Assembly (NCBI GenBank): GCA_027422505.1 | Contig: JAPQWV010001629.1 | Coordinates: 1-64,000 of the forward strand | DNA length: 64,000 nt | Origin: Craterostigma plantagineum | Lineage: Eukaryota; Streptophyta; Magnoliopsida; Lamiales; Linderniaceae | Direction of reading: 5' to 3' | Shown: piece by piece, positions 33,190 through 45,221 of the stretch | Numbering within the stretch: the stretch's first letter is position 1 | Layout of the letters: every line of letters begins with the position of its first letter | Made by a program: the position numbers and the translations under genes | Notes under the pieces: generated by a model | Database searches by the model: none | The model's input: the letters and a program-made list of their open reading frames with translations, nothing else | What the model was told of the DNA's origin: nothing

Positions 33190-34140
33190 ATGGATGCCTA
33201 CTCTCTACGAAATGATAATCGTCCTCCAATTCTAAAAAGGGGCGAATACACAGTTTGAAGAAGTCGGTTCTTAATTTCATCGAACTCAAAGATCAGGCTG
33301 AAGATCTAATCAAATCACTTGAGGGATCGGAAATATTTGACATAAACCAAGAAGGTGATAGCTCGAACAATCCTCCGATCGAAACCACTAGGCGAGTAAA
33401 ATTACCTAGTGAGTACGATGAAGCTGAGAAAAGAAGAGCTAGAGCAGATCTTATTGCTAAGAACACACTGGCGCGGGACATCCCTAACGATATCTATAGA
33501 CAAATTGATAGCATCCCAACTGCTAAAGGGACGTGGGATGAACTGGAGCGGATGATGAAAGAACCGAAGTCGGTGCTAAAGATAAGACGGCTAACATACT
33601 CACATCATATGACTCCTTTAAGGCCAAAAGTGAGGAGAGCTTACACGGTCTTTGTCAGCGGTACCTCACTCACAACGCAATGAGAAAAATTGATATCAAA
33701 AAGACTAACATGGAGATGAACATTCGGTTCCTGTCCGCACTGCCCACCGTCTGGAAGAAGATCTCTACCCAACTCCGACAAAATAAGAACTTGGATGAGA
33801 TGGATATTCACGCTGTTTTTAATAATCTCGCACAGCATGAAGAAGACATAGGCGAGATACAAAAGGAGCAAAAGGGCAAACAGGCCGAGGACTCCATAGC
33901 TCTTGTTTATGAGAGGAAGAGCTCCCGTTCATGCAAGGAAAAGCACATCAAGCTCCCAAGCACATGAAGACACATCTGATTCAGAACTTCCCTCTGAGAT
34001 CAAAGAATTTGGCAAACAACTGGCATCATTCGCTAAGATGATGACAAAGAAGTACTTCAAGGAAAAACGTCATCTTCAGCCAACAGACTTCGAACTACAA
34101 GCTCGAAGAATAAAGAAAAGCCAGCTGAGTCCTCAGAAGC
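33190..34140 (+). pseudogene. gag: gag of copia element B, N-terminal part
   Basis: Starts MDAYSLRNDNRPPILKRGEY, parallel to element A. A one-base loss at a Trp codon near 33257 and a shift near 33600-33680 break it. Pieces read NFIELKDQAEDLIKSLEGSE, then RRARADLIAKNTLARDIPND, then NIRFLSALPTVWKKISTQLR and AVFNNLAQHEEDIGEIQKEQ, which is the copia UBN2 capsid. The last codons (AESSEA) continue across the solo LTR at 36891. Confidence 0.85.
34136..34140. other. target-site duplication GAAGC, left copy
   Basis: GAAGC at 34136-34140 and again at 36891-36895, a perfect 5-bp duplication bracketing the solo LTR. The gag reading continues across it once one copy and the LTR are removed. Confidence 0.95.
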
Positions 34141-34909
34141 TGTAATACCCGTAAATTTTAATACGGGATTTTGTTGTAATTAATTATATTATTTTGTGAA
34201 TTAGGAAAATTGTGGAGAAATTTAAGTTGTTTAACTAGAATATAAATTTCAATAATTTCAACCTAAGTTCAAAATTTTCTAAAAATCTATAGTAATTTAT
34301 AATATTGGATTAAAGTAAATTGGACTATATGGTAATAGGAGAACAAATTGAGTTGGGCTATGTTTAATACCCAAACAAGGCCCAAAGGTTTGGCTTAATA
34401 CTTAAATGAGGCCCAAAGGTATAGAGTGTGATAAGATTATCATGTTACTTAAGGTTAAAGAAATCTTATCACCACCTTGTCTTATCACACGAGTTCCTAA
34501 GAGATTAGCTATACCTAATAAGCAACGTTCAATAGAAAGAAAACCTGAAGAAGGATAAACTGATCAAGAGGGATAAAAACGTGAAGGAGAAAAACGGGTG
34601 GAAAAGATCGAACTCTACATACATCGAAGATTAAATTGAGGTATGGTTAACACTTCCTAAACTTGATATACTTATATTATTTCGAAGACTATAATAAATT
34701 TCTTGGTAAGCAACGAGTATAGGAAATTGTCGAAGGCTATCATGCTTAAGTAAACCCTAAAACATGTTTATGAGCTTAGAAAACTATTTTGTTAAGGTGA
34801 ACGAAACTTGGTTGATATGCTCTCCACGTTCGAAGTGATGTTCATGAGGATTAATAGTCTCGATGAAAGCTTTGTTTTGAATGTATAAATATCGATATAT
34901 GATAGTAGT

Positions 34910-35640
34910 AGGAAGAGATCGAGACATGTTTAGGAAAATGTCGACATAGCTCTTGGTATGTTGTGTTTTGGTCCCGACATTTTATAAAGATCTCGATATC
35001 TATTTGTTTTACTATAAGCTTCGATATTTATAAATCACTGATAATAAGATCTCGACATTTTTATAGGCTAAATGTCGAAGAAAATCTCGGTAGGTTATAG
35101 TAGGTCTCGACATTTTTATAGGTTAAATGTCGAAGGAAATCTCGGTAGGTTATAGCATGACTCGACATTTTATAAGTTAAATGTCGAATGAAATCTCGAT
35201 ATTAGTAATAGGTAATAGTTGTTTAATAAAGATGTCGATATGTGTAAGGTCTCGACATATGGCCTCGAGATGAATTCTACATTTACAAGACTCGACGTTT
35301 TATAAAAAATAAAAATCGACATGTATCTATATCTCGACATTTTATCTTCAACAAGGTATCGACATTATCTATTAAAGGTCTCGATATTAGTTGTTTAGTA
35401 AAATGTCGATAAGCACATAGGGATCTCGACAATTATTCTTTTCTTAACTATGAAAGATCTCGACATTTTTCCTTTAGAAGCTCGACATTTTCAAGATTTA
35501 AATGTTCGACATTTGTTCTTGAGACCTCGACATTTGTACAAGTTTGATACCTTATAGAATTAGTAACTAAGATCTCGATATGGTTTAATAATCTCGACAT
35601 CTATGTCTCGACATTTCCAAGGTTTCGACATTGTATATTA
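34910..35640 (+). repeat. array of CTCGACATTT / TCGATAT motifs within the solo LTR
   Basis: Many copies of ATCTCGACATTTT and AAATGTCGA at irregular spacing. This is the same TCGA core as in the Tekay-type LTR but with its own flanking wording and mostly opposite orientation. Confidence 0.8.
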
Positions 35641-36267
35641 TTTAATATATTTTCGGTATTTTAGGGTTTTGTTATATTCTAGGGTTTTCAATATTTTATG
35701 GTTTATTTATTTTTAAGAATATTATTATTTTTAGGCTTTCATAAATTTTAGCGTTTGCTATAATTAGGGTTTGGGAACTTAAAAACTTATACAGTTTAGT
35801 AACTATACTGATATAGTAATATCTATTTATTCAGAGGATCGATATATAGAGACTACGTCAGACCTTTTATTTGACGCTAGCGGGAGGACAGGTAGGTGGA
35901 TTATCCATCTACAATACGTAAACACAAATGTGTGAATTTATGTGTTTCCATGTGATTCGATGATTTACGTGGCTTACATGATTTATGTGCTTTATCTGTT
36001 CTACATACGTTTAATATAAATCATGTTATATGAGATTTCATGTATATGCATAGCACATGCATACCACGTTAGGGAGAGAGATGATTGTACCGTATTGAGA
36101 CGGTAGTGATATGAGATATTGACGTACGGGGTAGAATGAGATGTTTGTGACTGATGACTCTTAGAGTAGTCGAGGTTGGGCTCACTGGGCACCTGGCGGA
36201 GACAGGCGTGGTCGATCTGTCTACTCGGGCGTGACCGTCCCGAGGTGCATACCGCCGAGATATTGAT

Positions 36268-36381
36268 TTGACCTGGTAGGAGGCCATTGGCGTGATCGTC
36301 CAGTGCACTATCAGTGTATACTTTTGGTGCAGAGCGACCCGGTAGGAGGCCATTGGCGTGATCGTCCAGTGCACTACCAGG
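36268..36381 (+). repeat. direct repeat of about 45 bp, two copies 71 bp apart
   Basis: GGTAGGAGGCCATTGGCGTG with ATCGTCCAGTGCACTA occurs at about 36276-36311 and again at 36347-36382 inside the solo LTR. Confidence 0.85.
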
Positions 36382-36890
36382 GTAGGCTGCCGCGAGACTT
36401 GGGGGGGCCTCCCAGTAGTCTTTGCGCGCGAGGGTGTCGAGCCTAACCTAGGGCCCTGTGTTGTGGGAAATAGGAATGTGGGAAAAAGAAAGAGTGTGCA
36501 TTATATTATGTTGTGAGATATTGGGATTGGGGTTGAGTGCACATTTGCATACATGCATTTTATTCACCTACTGGGCAAATTGCTCAGTGTTTACGTGTTG
36601 TAGGTACTGAGTCCGACGTTGATACGCGTCGTGACTGAGGCGGCTGGTGGCGGTGCTCCACGGACTTTTGAGGACGGTGCGGTACATGATGAAGACCTGT
36701 GGAGCGGCGTTAGCGCTTTTTGTCTTTTGATAATTTTTGGGGCGTCGGCCGTGTACAGAGATAAAGATGTAGACAGATTTTTATATTAGTGTATATTATT
36801 TTAGGAAAATGTTTTAATTAGACGGGCCTTCCGCGGCTTACGTTGCGGAAATCCGCCACTAATCCTAATTAGAAAAGTAGGGTCGCCACA

Positions 36891-37440
36891 GAAGCCACAC
36901 TTTCTAAAGACACACTAAAATGTTTTAATTGTGGAAAATAGGTCACTTTGCCCGTGAGTGAACCCTTCCGAAGAAAAAGCATGCTAATACAACTCTAAGA
37001 AGCTTCAACTAACTAAACAAAGGAAGCTGGAGTAGCTCTTATGGCAGAGCAGGACCACTGGCTAGAGGATAGCTCAGATTCTGACACCGACAATCTTGCC
37101 CTGATGGCATGCCATGATGATAAAAGGAAGATGATACTTCCGCAGAGACGGACGACGAGAAAGCATCCACATCATCTCAGGAGGTAGAAACCTCTGACTC
37201 TACAAATTCTGACTTGTTAGCTGAGTTAAGCTCTAAATTTGCAAACATGGTAACTGAGCAGAAAAGAGGAATTAGAGTAGAGAAAAGGCTTCGTAAGGCT
37301 AAGGAAATCATAGCTAGTCTCGAAGAACAAGTTAGGAGTTCTAGCCTCACCATAGACGAATTAACGAAGAAACTCCAAACATATGAGACTAAGTATACCT
37401 CATTAGAAAAGCATAGCTCGTAATAAGAGAACTAAAGTAC
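36891..37440 (+). pseudogene. gag: gag of copia element B, zinc knuckle and coiled-coil part
   Basis: Resumes with LSKDTLKCFNCGK, one shifted base, GHFARE (CCHC zinc knuckle, about 36920-36960). It then passes to an acidic DHWLEDSSDSDTDN segment and a 69-codon open coiled coil (37214-37423; LRKAKEIIASLEEQVRSSSL). A coiled-coil extension after the zinc knuckle is known from the SIRE and related copia groups. Several shifts; non-functional. Confidence 0.75.
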
Positions 37441-38940
37441 AGGCTAGACAATAATCACAAATGTCTATTAAGGAACTTAGAAGAAAAAAGTCTAGTTAAA
37501 AGTAGACTTGAATCACAAATAAGAAAGTCACTAGTCTCGAAGAGGAATTAGTTAACGCAAATTCTAAGATTAGTGAACTAGGAAAGAGTCTAGACACCTG
37601 TCAAGCCGAAAATATCACTGCTCAAAACAACTATGCTATCTTAGACAATGAACGTAAGAATCTATCTTCAAAAATTAAAAAACTAGAAGATCTTCTAGTA
37701 ATAAAGAGATAAAATGAACAGACTATCTTTCCGAATCAGCCGAAGGATTTAGAAATTTATGACTATAAGTTGGCTTAGGCTTTGAAAACCCACGTTACTT
37801 GAAGAAAGTTAATTGCGAACAACTTTATGATGTTAAGTACATGGGCTAGGACTAACAAAATTGATGAACTTCACAAGCGAAAAGAACAGATATCGAAGAG
37901 ATAGCCAAAAGAAAAGCCAAAACTAGGGCTGAAATCCCTTTTTTTTACACTGAACTGAATCAACGCGACAGAATTAGGGAACCTGCCAAGTGTTGGAGTC
38001 TTGATACAGTTGATTTCATTGAAGATCATTCTACAAATAAGGAGCTCAAATTAATCATTATGAAAATTGTCTCTACATACCCCCTATTGTTAGGAAGATA
38101 GAAGGGTTAAGAGTTTCATTAGAAAAAAGAAAGAGAGGATTTTGAAGCTGAAAAGTCCGAAAAGAGATGGAAAATCTCAAAACTTCCTCTATCTCCCAAG
38201 CCACTTCTCACGCATCTCCCTCAAAGGATAAAATTATTCAAAGAGCGTGAAGAAATAAAAATTGCCTTCAAAAGATCAGAAACATAAAATTAATATTTTG
38301 AAAAATGATAAATCTAATTCCGTTTCACCTATGTCTACAGGGAGCATAGTACCTGAGCTAGAGGAATCAAAGGCAAGAGTGTCTAGTATAGATATTAAGA
38401 AGGAGTCTCTAGATGTCAACGTATTGAATGTATCTCCTCCTTCTGTAAAAAGACTAAACACTCATAGAAATAAAAGAGCCATTTCCACTCTCAAGTAATT
38501 GCTTTTACTTGCTCCTTAGAACCTACACCTTTAGAAGCACTGATTACGAAATAGGCTCTTCTTCTACAAAAACCATTAATCATTCTAAAACAATGCAACT
38601 AGGAAGACCCACAGGAAACAACATACAGCCATTAAAAACGCTTATAGCACTATTCATGCTTGCTCTCACCTAAGGTATCCTCTAAAAATCAAATCCCCCA
38701 AGCACCTTATGAGATTGTCAAATGAAAAGATCTTTTCATCGATCAAACCTAACAAAACATTTGTCCGCGTTGAAATTAACCTTTTCTGCCAGGTTCAACC
38801 TAAATGGGTTCCTAAACCTCCGCCAAAGAAAACAAAAGTCGCTAAAACACCTACTAGCACCAATTTAGGAATCATACCTGATCCAATACCTAAACTACTA
38901 ATCTGCGAGGACCCATTTATGAGTGGGTACCTAAAGCGCT
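37441..38940 (+). pseudogene. degraded gag C-terminal/linker region of element B
   Basis: Weak coding traces with many stops: Lys/Glu/Ser-rich coiled-coil-like pieces up to about 37710, then further fragments, the longest open frames being 38262-38498 and 38709-39002. The position between gag and protease fits an extended gag tail. No domain can be named. Confidence 0.5.
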
Positions 38941-39223
38941 CTAATTGTTTTTGCAGATCCGTCATGTGTGGTACCTCGACTCTGGTTGCTCCACACACAT
39001 GACGGGAATACAAGAGCTGCTGAGCAACTACAAAGACCGACCAAATGGAAAAGTTAGATTCGGAAACAACGACTCAGCCCCCATACTAGGATTCGGGGAC
39101 ATCATTTTGGAAATTTTGGCTATAAAGGATGTCTACTTGTTCAGCATAGGCCAGTTCTTCGACAAAGGATTCCAGGTGGTCTTTCTTGCTGACCGGTGCA
39201 AATATTGGACAATCACGACATAA
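38941..39223 (+). pseudogene. pol: protease domain of copia element B
   Basis: HVWYLDSGCSTHMTG with the Asp-Ser-Gly active site, then GKVRFGNNDSAPILGFGDI and IKDVYLFSIGQFFDKGFQVV, the full pattern of a copia aspartic protease leading into GAG-pre-integrase. Open for 92 codons. Confidence 0.85.
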
Positions 39224-40160
39224 AACTCCCCCAAGGATTTCGGAAATCAAATCTTTACATGATCAACCTGACGTCCGTGTGGCCTTCGACATCTGTTTGC
39301 CTCATTTCTCAGACTGAAATTCAGAGGAATAGCTTATGGCATCAACGTATGTCTCATCTCAACATCAAAGCTCTTCAACTGCTTTCGAGGAAAAAGTTGG
39401 TCCACGGCCTTCCAACATAGTATTACAGAAAGAGCATCAATGTTCGGCGTATGAACTAGGAAAATGAAGCGAGCATCTCATCACACAAAACAGATGGCAT
39501 CTACTTCTCGTCCACTAGATTTGCTTCACATGGACCTTTGCGGACCAATGCAAACGCAAAGCATTAATGGACGCAAGTATATTCTAGTCATTGTTGATGA
39601 CTTCTCTCGCTACACATGGACGAAATTCCTTCGAACTAAAGATGAGATAGGAGACTTGATAGTTAATTTCGTGAACACTACTCAGAATTTGCTGCAACGA
39701 ACCATCCAAGTCATCCGAACAGATAACGGCACCGAGTTCAAGAACAAGTATCTAGTGAATTTTATCAGAAACTTGGTATTTGCCAGCAATTCTCACCCGC
39801 TAAGACTCCTCAACAGAACGGGGTTGTTGAAAGGAAGAACATGACTCTAGTGGAGGCCGCTCTTACAATGCTGATCCATTCCGGCCTCCCACACTTCCTT
39901 TGGGCTGAAGCAGTAAATACCGCCTGTTTCACTCAGAATAGGATGGTGGTTCACAAGTGCTTCAATAAGAATCCGTACGAAATAATAAACGAGCGAGTAC
40001 CCAATATTTCCTTCTTCAAGGCTTCGGGTGCAAGCGCTTTGTGGCAAACGACAGAGACAACGTGCTAAGTTCGACCCTAAAGCATTCGAAGGCACGTTCG
40101 TTGGGTATGCATCAACGTCCAAAGCATACTGAGTCTACATCAAGTCTCTCCGATCAATCA
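39224..40160 (+). pseudogene. pol: GAG-pre-integrase and integrase of copia element B
   Basis: LWHQRMSHLNIKALQLLSRK is the His part of the HHCC zinc module; the Cys pair near 39430-39460 is degraded. The integrase core follows: LLHMDLCGPMQTQSINGRKY (first Asp), VIRTDNGTEFKNK (second Asp) and, after a shift near 39840, MTLVEAALTMLIHSGLPHFL and WAEAVNTACFTQNR. The Glu region is damaged around the shift. Confidence 0.8.
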
Positions 40161-40800
40161 AAGAAAGCTACAACGTCACTTTCCACGAAGTGACAGAGAT
40201 GGCTCCTGCACACCTCAGTTCAGGACCCGTACCAAACCAAATGACTTCTGAATACGACAGTTCAGAACCCGCTTACACTGGTGTGTTGGCACAAAACCAA
40301 CATGAGATGGCAACGACTAAGGACTCAACGTCAGAAGAAGCTCTGAGACTTGCATTAGAGGACTTGGACTCTCTCTTTGAGCCCGTATATAAGCAGAAAC
40401 CATTATTGATACACCTATAGTGGATCCCCCACTCGACGAGGCTGACGTACCAAGCTCGTCAAACATCCCTACCTCACTCGATTCAGAAGTACCACAGATC
40501 ACTAAAGAACCTCCAACAGTCAATGAGGAAGTCTCAACAGAATCACCAAATTCAAGTGCAGAATCTGACTTACCTCAATCTAATGAACAACCGAAGATCC
40601 ACAAATGACTGATGCATCTACTTCAGCTTTGCTCATGAGCGCAAGTTGACTCGAGCACATCCGGTTGATCAGATTATTGGTGATCTTTCGAGTGGAGTAA
40701 GGACAAGACATCAGCACAGTCTCTTCAGCTGCTTCTTAAGTCAAATGAGCCAACCAAGGCAGCACACACACTAAAAGACCCGGATTGGATACTAGCAATG
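40161..40800 (+). pseudogene. integrase-RT linker of copia element B
   Basis: Acidic Ser/Pro/Glu-rich frames (40190-40420 and 40420-40608, overlapping at a stop) that correspond to the variable, low-complexity linker in copia pol. They are followed by traces of the HPVDQIIGD motif near 40660 in a broken frame. Confidence 0.6.
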
Positions 40801-41560
40801 CAAGATTAGATCAACCAATTCGAGCATCTTCAAGTGTGGACCTTAGTACCACGTTCGCATGGGAAAACAATCATCGGGACGAAATGGGTATTTATGAACA
40901 AGAAGAATGAATATGGCGAAGTGATTAGGAATAAAGCGAGTTTGGTTGCGAAGGGCTATAATCAACAGGAAGGAATTGACTACGACGAGACTTATGCTCA
41001 TGTTGCCCGAATCGAAGGCACTCGTCTCTTCCTAGCTTATGCGCTCATAAAACCTTCAATGTCTACCAAATGGACGTTAAGACCGCCTTTCTTATGGCGT
41101 GTTAAAAGTAGAAGTCTACGTCGCTCAGCCAGCAGGCTTTGTTGATCAAGAACAACCCGATCACGTCTATCGATTGGTCAAAGCTCTCTACGAACTGAAA
41201 CAAGCCCCACATGCTTGGTATGACGTCTTGAGCGATTTCCTCGTAAAATATGGATTTGTCCGAGGAACGATCGATACGACCCTCTTCAAAATGGAAAGAC
41301 AAAGATTTGATGGTCACCCAAGTTTATGTAGACGATATCTTCTTCGGATCAACTAACCCATGGCTATGCAAGAGATTCGAATATCTGATGAAAAGCAAAT
41401 TTGAAATGAGTCACATGGGAGAGATGCAGTTGTTCTTAGGACTTCAAGTCAGGCAGCTCGATGATGGAATATTCATCAGTCAGACAAAATACATTAAGGA
41501 CATCTTGACGAAATTCCATCAAGATCAGAGCAAGCTATAAGCACTCCCTTGTCCACAACC
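40801..41560 (+). pseudogene. pol: reverse transcriptase of copia element B
   Basis: WTLVPRSHGKTIIGTKWVFM, then VAKGYNQQEGIDYDETYAHV, then after a shift [20 protein letters not shown], and after another shift [13 protein letters not shown] with the YVDD catalytic motif at 41325-41336. It finishes with LFLGLQVRQLDDGIFISQTK. Three frames are needed to read it, so it is inactive. Confidence 0.85.
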
Positions 41561-42258
41561 TGCAAGCTGGATGTCGACACCACTGGAAAAGCGGTCGACA
41601 TCACACTATATCGCAGCATCATCGGCTCTCTTCTTTACTCACCTCGAGCCGACCGAGATCATGTTTGCCATGTGTCTATGCGCCCATTTGCAAGCCGATC
41701 CCAAAGAATCTCACATGCTTGCGGTCAAGCGGATTCTTCGCTATCTAAAGGGCACCTCGACCTTAGGTTTATGGTACCCTAAAGGCACAAATTTCAAATT
41801 GATTGGCTACACTGACACTGATTATGCAGGTTGCCGAATGGACAAGAAAAGCACATCCTGTGGCGCTCAATTGTTAGGCAAAAAGCTAGTCTGCTGGTCA
41901 TCTAAGAAGCAGAACTGCGTTTCGACATCGACGGCCGAGGCAGAATACGTCGCAGCCGCTAGCTGTTGCTCGCAAATGCTATGGATGCGGACTCAGCCTC
42001 GCGATTATGGGTACAATCTAAATAATATACCCATTTATAGCAATAGCCAAAGTGCCATTGCGATTACCTGGAATCCTGTTCATCACTCACGCACAAAACA
42101 CAAAGACATACGATATCACTTCATCAAAGATCAGTAGAAAAAGGCACCATTGATATGTATTTTGTGAATACGGAATATCAACTAGCTGACATTTTCACCA
42201 AGGCATTGTATGAAAAACGGTTCCAATTCCTTGTCGGAAAACTAGGCATGTTGAACCT
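41561..42258 (+). pseudogene. pol: RNase H of copia element B
   Basis: Almost intact (188 codons open from 41571). Key parts are IGYTDTDYAGCRMDKKSTSC (first Asp), STAEAEYVAAASCCSQMLWM (Glu) and SQSAIAITWNPVHHSRTKHK. A shift at about 42135 precedes YQLADIFTKALYEKRF and KLGMLNLP. The wording is closest to the Angela-type copia lineage, while the gag coiled coil and long 3' region recall SIRE. I leave the lineage open. Confidence 0.85.
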
Positions 42259-44440
42259 TCCGTGGTTTGTACATTATGTGATCCTACGTGCTTTCACATG
42301 TTCAATACTGTGTTTTCTCTACTCTAATGCTATATCTTGCGTGACATATTTCATTTTAATTAAAAAAGAAAGAAAATTTTAAATAGAAAAATACTTCGAA
42401 AATACAAAAATATTATACATGTAAGTATAATATTAGCGGAATGACGATATCTTTAGGATGCTCGATCTAAGTCACGTATGAATTTCCCTGACTTGAGACT
42501 GATTAATTGCTTAATTTTTGTCAATCTTAAAGTCGCATTCTTGTGTCTAAAAGTTCTTCCGTAGACTCCATTAGACACAAAGCTACTTTATATGAGTGAG
42601 ATTTCTAGCCTTCTTTATTTTCTTTCGACGGATCTATCCTTGAGCGATTCACACAGTCCTTGCTTGTCTTAACTTGTGATTCTTGGCCTCATACTCACCT
42701 TGTGATAAAACGTTAGGAAGATGATTAGGGAACTTAGGAAATACCTCACTCGGCCAAATACAAAATTCATTCCTTTACCATTGCATCTAGTCATCCATTT
42801 TGAGCCTTCTCCAAATTCATTTTCTTTATTTGTAAACCCTTTGAGCCTTCAACCGACAATATAAGAAGGAGGGATGCTCAATCAAGAAAAGGAGGGGAGA
42901 AAAATGGGACGAAAAAAAAATGACAAAAGAAGGTAGAAAACGCACACGAGGAATGCTCGACGCACAAAGAAAAAACAGATCAAAAGAACCTACCTCTCAA
43001 AATCATTAAGAAGAGCATGAAGGGCATGGATCTTGTTGTGAACTTCTCCATCGATAATCTCGTGCACTCGTCAGAACGGCTGGAAAGAGGAGCACCATGA
43101 AGTGAACTTCTCCAACGATAATCCGGTCTTATATCGAGATAACAAGAAGAGGAGCATGGCCTTGGGTTCGAATTCCATAACCATGAACTTCTTCAAATCG
43201 ATAATCTCTGAAACCTCTTTAGGGATTAAGAGAAAAGGAGCACAGTATCGGCCCAAGAACCAACGAGAAGAACTTCGCCTTAGATAATCTCCCAGCCTCG
43301 TAGAGAAGCAGAGCTTCAGCTTGAGCAAGTGCGGAAAATTTACAAAAGATAAAAGGATGAAAAAGACAAGAGGACGAAAAAAATGCCATAGTAAAGGAGA
43401 ATGACGAAGGAACGGAAGACGATGTTAAGCTCACTTTTCCCAAGAGTTCCCTTCCCTTCTGAGTCATAACCAAATTAGAGCCTTCAAAGTCCCTTCAATT
43501 CGAAAACGACGATCTCTCGCTCGGCTAAATGATTAAAACCGCCTCGATCACAGGTAAATTGACTTAATATGACTTGTGTTGACTTGAGTGACATAAATAC
43601 AAAAATCCCTAGTAAAAAATAAATGAGTGCTAGAGCGAACCTAGTGAGTTGTCGAAATGGACCCTACTTTGAACCTAAGACTTTAGTTTGATGACGAGAC
43701 TTGACGGCATAAAATCTTTCAAGTGTCCTGTGAAATTTTTAGGCGTGACAATGATCGAAACAAAATAATCTGACCCCAAAATATTAATAAAATTAATATA
43801 TACATATATAATAAACAAAAAGTTATATAGATTATGTTTAGGAGACCATGTATCTAGTCTTATCGTGATAAATCGCATGATCTTAATAATTGTTACTTAG
43901 ATTGATTTACGTAATTGATTGATAAATCAATAGAGGTGCACCATTTGAGGGTGAGCATTTACAAAATTTATGCCTTAGGCTTCAAATCTTTTTGATGATC
44001 TTTCTCTAAGTGTTGCAGAATTTCAATTTGGTTTTCCTTATACAACGCACTTCTGAGAAGGACTTTATGAATCGTCGCGACTTGGAGCTTACGGAATTGA
44101 TTTCCAAAGACAAGGGAAGTCAAACTAGTACAATTGCTTCCAAACCTGAATTACAAAATTTAAAGATGGAGCCAGATGTCACAAACCTGAATTACAGGGA
44201 GTTAATTACATTTATTTTCATACATAGAGGGAGCAATTATGTGGCCTTTACTTGAACTTAGGGTCAATCTGAATTCACAAAAAACTTACTATCGAGAAAC
44301 TTGGGCAAATTAAGTAATTTTCGATCGGAGTGTCTCGAGCGAAAATTAATTTGGGACCAAATGGTAATTTTCGCTTCCATTTGTCGAGCGAAAGTCAAAC
44401 AGGAACCAAATGAAATTATCGATCATAAGTTTCTCGATCA
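42259..44440 (+). mobile_element. long non-coding 3' region of copia element B, truncated
   Basis: Parallel to 25935-28440 of copy A, with shared blocks such as GGAATGACGATATCTTTAGG and ACATAGAGGGAGCAATTATG. Only short frames. It ends in a TCGAGCG/TCGATCG cluster (44310-44440) where the sequence changes to another copia. The 3' LTR is missing. Confidence 0.7.
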
Positions 44441-44915
44441 TAAACAGTTATTTGGCTATTGTTATAGTGATTGGGCCGGTAGTATGGATGATATGAAGAG
44501 TACATCCGGATATACGTTTACACTTGGATCGGTGGTATTTAGTTGGGCATCGAAGAAGCAAGAGAGAGTAGCGCACTCTTCGGCGGAAGCGGAATATGTA
44601 TCGGCGAGTGAAGCTACAAAGCAAGTGGTTTGGTTGAGGAAGATTTTAGAAGATATGGGGGAGAAGCAAGACATGCCGACGATTCTATTTTGTGACAACA
44701 AGTCGGCGATTGCAATGTCGAAGAACTCGGTGTTCCATAGCCGAAGAAGCACATTAATCTCAAGCATCATTACATTCGAGAGGCGATCGAATATGAAGAA
44801 ATCGAATCAAGTATGTGAAGACCGGCGACCAATTGGCGGACATCTTTACCAAAGCTCTACCCGGTGACAAGATTATTTATTTTCGAGAATTATTAGGTAT
44901 GAAGGTTTAAAACAT
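44441..44915 (+). pseudogene. pol: Ty1/copia RNase H fragment of a different element (Tork-like)
   Basis: Starts in the middle of the domain: YCYSDWAGSMDDMKSTSGYT, then SSAEAEYVSASEATKQVVWL, then LFCDNKSAIAMSKNSVFHSR. After two shifts near 44745-44830 it reads on to the end of pol (TGDQLADIFTKAL equivalent). Both catalytic motifs (SDW Asp and AEAE Glu) remain. The upstream part of the element is absent. Confidence 0.85.
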
Positions 44916-44916
44916 T

Positions 44917-44925
44917 AAGGGGGAG
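44917..44925 (+). other. polypurine tract
   Basis: AAGGGGGAG immediately before TGTTGAATT, the LTR start. Confidence 0.8.
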
Positions 44926-45110
44926 TGTTGAATTAATGTTTTGTGGGCTTTCTTTATTATTGGGTCTCTTGGTTTGGTTTTAGTATTGGGCCATGTAAGC
45001 CTATGAATTAAAAACATGATTTTTGGAAAGAGAGAAATGTGAAAAGGAGGGGTTTTTGCTGTGAACGGAAACAGCCCCCATTTCCTCTCTTCACTGTGCG
45101 TCTTCCTCAA
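44926..45110 (+). repeat. 3' LTR fragment of the Tork-like copia (right edge approximate)
   Basis: Starts TGTTGAATTAATG after the purine tract. It ends somewhere near 45110 where the sequence becomes intron-like DNA next to the ferrochelatase exon. No TAACA or CAACA end was found. Confidence 0.55.
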
Positions 45111-45221
45111 ATATCAGAAAATAAAGAATGTTGCTTGGTCTAGGATGCTAAGGCCAACACAAATGACTCCAACACAAAATTTTACAAAGATTGGGTTGTT
45201 AAATAAGACATAAAAACATAC

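Larger units (their letters stand above)
34141..36890 (+). repeat. solo gypsy LTR, 2,750 bp, inserted in copia gag
   Basis: TGTAATACCCG to GGGTCGCCACA with a perfect GAAGC target duplication. It shares layout with the chromovirus LTRs here: an AT-rich start, a CG-motif array (34910-35640), an AATACGTAAAC region near 35915, TTTACGTGTTGTAGGTACTGA near 36590, and a GTCGCCACA end like the GTCGCTACA end of family 2. No internal region remains, so it is a solo LTR of a third chromovirus-like family. Confidence 0.9.
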
